In this document: positions 61,014 through 64,000 of the stretch, piece after piece | Layout of the letters: every line of letters begins with the position of its first letter | Numbering within the stretch: the stretch's first letter is position 1 | Assembly (NCBI RefSeq): GCF_018402175.1 | Contig: NZ_JAGYJK010000006.1 | Coordinates: 1 to 64,000, forward strand | DNA: 64,000 bases | DNA from: Yoonia sp. | GTDB taxonomy: Bacteria > Pseudomonadota > Alphaproteobacteria > Rhodobacterales > Rhodobacteraceae | Direction of reading: 5' to 3' | Notes under the pieces: generated by a model | Seen by the model: the letters and a program-made list of their open reading frames with translations, nothing else | Told to the model about the DNA's origin: nothing | Database searches by the model: none | Made by a program: the position numbers and the translations under genes

Positions 61014-62294
61014 TTATTCCATCCGCTTGCGAATCCGGCTGACCAGGGTCCAAACCAGAAGCAAGACAATTGGCGTAGCCACGGCTGTCATCACAGGTTT
61101 GGTGATGCCGAACGCCGCTTCCAGCGGGGCGGCCATGTAAAGCGCCAGATTGACGGCGTAATAGCTGATCGCGACGACGGACAGCCCCTCGACCGTGCGT
61201 TGCAGGCGCAGTTGCAGATCGGCGCGCTTGTCCATGCTGGTCAGCAATTCCTGATTCTGCGCCGAACGTTCCACATCGACCCGGGTGCGCAACAGATCGC
61301 CCGCCCGCAGCGCGCGTTCAGACATCGCGTAAAGCCGCGCCTCGGTGGATTTGACGGTGCGCATCGCGGGATCGAAACGGCGCATCATGAATTCACCGAA
61401 TGTCTGGCGACCGGCAAAGCGTTCTTCGCGCAGAACCGAAATGCGCTGGTTGACGATGGTTTCATAGGCCCCCGCCGCCCCGAACCGGAATGTGGTCTGC
61501 GCGATCGTATTCTCGATCTCGGCCGAGACCTGCAACAGCGATTGCAGCACCTTGGCGGCGTCGGCCATCGGCAGGCGCATGTCTTCCAGCAGGCTGGTCA
61601 GGATCTGGTCGAATTCCGCCATCTTCGGCCCCAGCGAGCGCGCCTTGGACAAGGCCAGCATCGACATCGCCTTGTAGGTTTCGATCTCGCACAGGCGCTG
61701 GACGACACGGCCGATCCGGCGGTCATCGACATGCGGCCGCGCGAAAACCGCAAAACGCATATGCCCTGCGGTATCGATGCGAAAATCGCCCGCGATCACC
61801 AGATCGTTTTCCACCACCCGGCTGATGGCAAGACTTTCCGGCACGAACCAATCTTTTGCTTTTTCAACGATGCCGTCATCACCCTCGACCACCTCGATCC
61901 GGATCAGGGCGGATGTCACGCGGGTACCCGGCGCCTTGGACAGCCAATCATCGGGGAAAACGTCAAAGGTTGCGGCATCGAAAGGGCGCACTGCGACCCC
62001 GTCGCCAAAGACCGTGTAGGTCACGAATTCAGTATGGCTTTCCCATTTCAGCTGATGCTTGCCGATGGTGCCGAAATAATGCGTGGCATCGGGTTGTGGA
62101 TGCTGCGCGCCGAACCGGTCCAGCAGGTCGATCAGATGCGCGCGGTCCGCCGCACGGTCACGGCCCGCCGCATTGCTGGCAGGCTTGATCGCCAGATAGG
62201 CCGCACGGCTGGGCGCGCCCACGGCCGGAAATGGCCGCGCATGCAGTTCATTCGCCATGGTATAGCGCAGGGGATGGTCGGCAATCGGCGGCAT
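61014..62294 (-). CDS. DUF3422 family membrane protein
   Basis: This 426-residue protein starts with HPLRYTMANELHARPFPAVG, the conserved N-terminus of DUF3422, and ends with two hydrophobic segments (GLSVVAISYYAVNLALYMAA and VATPIVLLLVWTLVS) that anchor it in the inner membrane with the large N-terminal part in the cytoplasm. The middle is helical with possible coiled coil. Function is unknown; the family is common in Rhodobacteraceae and other proteobacteria. Confidence 0.9.
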   Translation of the reverse strand: MPPIADHPLRYTMANELHARPFPAVGAPSRAAYLAIKPASNAAGRDRAADRAHLIDLLDRFGAQHPQPDATHYFGTIGKHQLKWESHTEFVTYTVFGDGVAVRPFDAATFDVFPDDWLSKAPGTRVTSALIRIEVVEGDDGIVEKAKDWFVPESLAISRVVENDLVIAGDFRIDTAGHMRFAVFARPHVDDRRIGRVVQRLCEIETYKAMSMLALSKARSLGPKMAEFDQILTSLLEDMRLPMADAAKVLQSLLQVSAEIENTIAQTTFRFGAAGAYETIVNQRISVLREERFAGRQTFGEFMMRRFDPAMRTVKSTEARLYAMSERALRAGDLLRTRVDVERSAQNQELLTSMDKRADLQLRLQRTVEGLSVVAISYYAVNLALYMAAPLEAAFGITKPVMTAVATPIVLLLVWTLVSRIRKRME

Positions 62295-62437
62295 GGTCAG
62301 GCGCTTTCACAAACAGATGACGACCACACTAGCGCAGCAAATCAGAGTGTAAATATAAAATCGTTGATTTATAATTACTTAGTCGCACACAAAGGTATAC
62401 GGTGGACGGCACGGGGCGGGGCGGGCTAGAAAACGCC

Positions 62438-62989
62438 ATGTCGCGTATCTTGTTGTTCAACAAACCTTATGGCGTGCTGTCGCAATTCACCGATGCGCGC
62501 AGCCCCTCGCCGCGCCCGACGCTGTCGGGCTTTGTCACCGTGCCCGGCGTCTATCCCGCAGGCCGTCTGGACCGCGACAGCGAAGGATTGCTGGTCCTGA
62601 CCGATGATGGCGCCTTGCAGGCGCGGATCGCAGATCCACGCCACAAACTGCCAAAAACCTATCTGGTGCAGGTCGAAGGCGCGCCGACTGACGCCGATCT
62701 GGCCCCGCTGCGGCACGGCGTGACGCTGAACGATGGCCCCACGCGGCCTGCTCAGGTGCAGTTGATCGCACCCCCCGCCTTGTGGGAGCGCGACCCACCT
62801 GTCCGGTTTCGCAAAGCGGTGCCGGATCAGTGGATCGAGATCACGATCCACGAAGGTCGCAACCGGCAAGTGCGCCGGATGACCGCGCATATCGGTTTTC
62901 CGACGTTGCGGCTGGTGCGCTGGCGGATCGGGGATTGGACATTGGACGGGCTGGCGCCGGGTGGCTGGCGGGATGCCGCGCTGCTGTGA
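62438..62989 (+). CDS. rluE: Ribosomal large subunit pseudouridine synthase, RluE type
   Basis: This 183-residue RsuA/RluB/E-family enzyme isomerises a uridine of 23S rRNA. Markers are LLFNKPYGVLSQFTD, the catalytic motif YPAGRLDRDSEGLLVLTDDG with Asp, KTYLVQVEG and GRNRQVRRMTAHIGFPTLRL. No S4 domain is present, as in RluE. The ATG at 62438 begins the domain; the ORF start at 62402 is too early. The last residues end 84 bp before the 3' end of the tRNA gene on the opposite strand. Confidence 0.92.
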   Translation: MSRILLFNKPYGVLSQFTDARSPSPRPTLSGFVTVPGVYPAGRLDRDSEGLLVLTDDGALQARIADPRHKLPKTYLVQVEGAPTDADLAPLRHGVTLNDGPTRPAQVQLIAPPALWERDPPVRFRKAVPDQWIEITIHEGRNRQVRRMTAHIGFPTLRLVRWRIGDWTLDGLAPGGWRDAALL

Positions 62990-63072
62990 TGTGACGGCAG
63001 GTGCGCAAGGTTTTTTTCGGACGAAAAACCTTCGGCGCGCGGACTGGTCTGTCGGGGTGACACGCCAGACAA

Positions 63073-63159
63073 TGGTGCGGTCGGGGGGACTCGAACCCCC
63101 ACGAATGTTACTTCACAGCGACCTCAACGCTGCGCGTCTACCAATTCCGCCACGACCGC
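63073..63159 (-). tRNA. tRNA-Leu (anticodon GAG), CCA encoded
   Basis: The minus strand folds as a class II tRNA: acceptor GCGGTCG/CGACCGC, D-loop with AATTGGTAGACGC, anticodon stem CAGCG/CGCTG around loop TTGAGGT (anticodon GAG), a long variable arm, T-arm GGGGGTTCGAGTCCCCC, discriminator A and an encoded CCA (63075-63073). It reads CUC/CUU leucine codons. Confidence 0.95.
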
Positions 63160-63223
63160 AAGTCCATAGGCTGGTAAGTGCCGTTCTCATAGACGAGGCG
63201 ATTTGCGATGCCAAGGGGAAATC

Positions 63224-63910
63224 ATGTCCCTTTCCATCGCCCATCTGGGCGCTTATCTCCAACGCATGGTAGACTGGATCATCAGTGACGGGCTGACAGC
63301 CTATGACGACGCGCTGGCCTTTATGGAGGCCCGCGTGAACGCGATCATCGCGGGCGCGGCGAATGAATGTATCTGGCTGCTGGAACATCCGCCGCTTTAT
63401 ACCGCCGGCACCTCGGCCAAACCGGCGGACCTGATCACGCCCGACCGCTTTCCGGTCCATGACGCGCGGCGCGGCGGCGAATATACCTATCACGGGCCGG
63501 GGCAGCGGGTTGTCTATGTCATGCTCGACGTCGGCAAACGCGGGCGCGACCTGCGCCGCTTTGTGCAGGATCTGGAAAACTGGGTCATCGGCACGCTGGA
63601 CACTTTCAACATCAAGGGCGAGATCCGGCCGGGCCGCGTCGGCGTCTGGGTGCAGCGCCCGGACAAGCCGCGCAATGCGGACGGCGCGCTGGCCGAGGAC
63701 AAGATCGCCGCAATCGGGATTCGCATGCGCAAATGGGTGTCGTTCCATGGCCTTGCGATCAATGTGGACCCAGACCTGTCGCATTTCGATGGCATCGTCC
63801 CCTGCGGTATTCGCAATCACGGCGTGACGTCGCTGGTGGACCTTGGCCTGCCTGTCAGCATGGCCGATCTGGATGTTGCCCTGCGGCAGCGTTTCGCGGA
63901 TATCCTGTAG
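63224..63910 (+). CDS. lipB: LipB, octanoyl-[acyl-carrier-protein]:protein N-octanoyltransferase
   Basis: This 228-residue enzyme transfers octanoyl from ACP to lipoyl domains, the first step of lipoate synthesis. Seen are [54 protein letters not shown] with catalytic Lys and [13 protein letters not shown] with catalytic Cys. ATG 63224 with AGGGGA upstream is preferred; the ATG at 63266 would start nearer the conserved domain. The stop codon lies inside a 26-bp palindrome. Confidence 0.94.
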   Translation: MSLSIAHLGAYLQRMVDWIISDGLTAYDDALAFMEARVNAIIAGAANECIWLLEHPPLYTAGTSAKPADLITPDRFPVHDARRGGEYTYHGPGQRVVYVMLDVGKRGRDLRRFVQDLENWVIGTLDTFNIKGEIRPGRVGVWVQRPDKPRNADGALAEDKIAAIGIRMRKWVSFHGLAINVDPDLSHFDGIVPCGIRNHGVTSLVDLGLPVSMADLDVALRQRFADIL

Positions 63911-63932
63911 GGTGGATTTCAATCCACCCTAC
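63907..63932. repeat. Palindrome overlapping the lipB stop codon
   Basis: Twelve-base arms (63907-63918 and 63921-63932, GTAGGGTGGATT and its complement) with a two-base centre start inside the last codons of lipB. It should form a very stable hairpin in the mRNA, probably a terminator or RNase barrier. It belongs with the palindromes at 46547-46640 and 50629-50654. The last 68 bases of the window show no further gene. Confidence 0.7.
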
Positions 63933-64000
63933 GCGGTCAGTGGGTCCCCAGCCTGCGCCAATTTAACCCAGCATCCAGACCGTATCCGCAGTTGCCCATA

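Overview
The window looks like a chromosomal segment of an alphaproteobacterium of the Rhodobacteraceae (Roseobacter-type). The reasons are the high-GC coding style, an alphaproteobacterial C-P lyase operon with a hexapeptide transferase and a DUF1045 gene, TRAP and Mla transporters, a phasin, a DUF3422 protein, lipB, and dense operons with 1-4 nt start/stop overlaps. All calls were made by reading the sequence and by memory of protein families; no database search was run.

Layout. 1-7.3 kb is an acquired, AT-richer island. It holds fragments of IS3, IS630, IS21 and IS5 elements and of a tyrosine recombinase. Embedded in it are a restriction-modification locus (putative PD-(D/E)XK nuclease plus two convergent, overlapping cytosine-5 methyltransferases, one with an endonuclease III-type iron-sulfur motif at its N-terminus) and a HEPN gene next to a decayed WYL-domain regulator. 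7.5-21 kb is a phosphonate catabolism cluster: phnM, a DUF1045 gene, phnGHIJKLN, phnF, a second phnM, a hexapeptide transferase and the importer phnCDEE. 21.1-24.7 kb carries a NikR-like regulator and an arsenic operon (arsR-arsC fusion, a GAPDH gene, arsJ). 24.7-29 kb is an Mla/MCE lipid-transport operon. 29-38.2 kb is mixed: universal stress protein, phasin, EEP hydrolase, an SsuABC/ThiXYZ-like importer, L,D-transpeptidase, a quinone-oxidoreductase-like enzyme and a CoA-transferase. 38.7-46.5 kb is a catabolic cluster of unknown substrate: GntR, Gfo/Idh oxidoreductase, LLM flavin monooxygenase, aldo/keto reductase, flavin reductase and a TRAP transporter. 46.6-50.6 kb has sulP, a DUF2892 protein, a Crp/Fnr regulator and glycerate 2-kinase. 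50.7-58.2 kb is a complete D-xylose operon with a divergent ROK repressor. 58.2-64 kb has a CRTAC1-like secreted protein, a MauG-like cytochrome, DUF3422, a pseudouridine synthase of the RluE type, tRNA-Leu(GAG) and lipB.

A caution for the whole window: five otherwise intact conserved genes (phnI, phnF, mlaE, a universal stress protein, a DUF2892 gene) are each broken by one apparent extra base. Because every lesion is a +1 insertion, an insertion-biased sequencing error is at least as likely as gene decay. By contrast, the WYL regulator at 5.6-6.3 kb carries several nonsense codons and is a convincing pseudogene.
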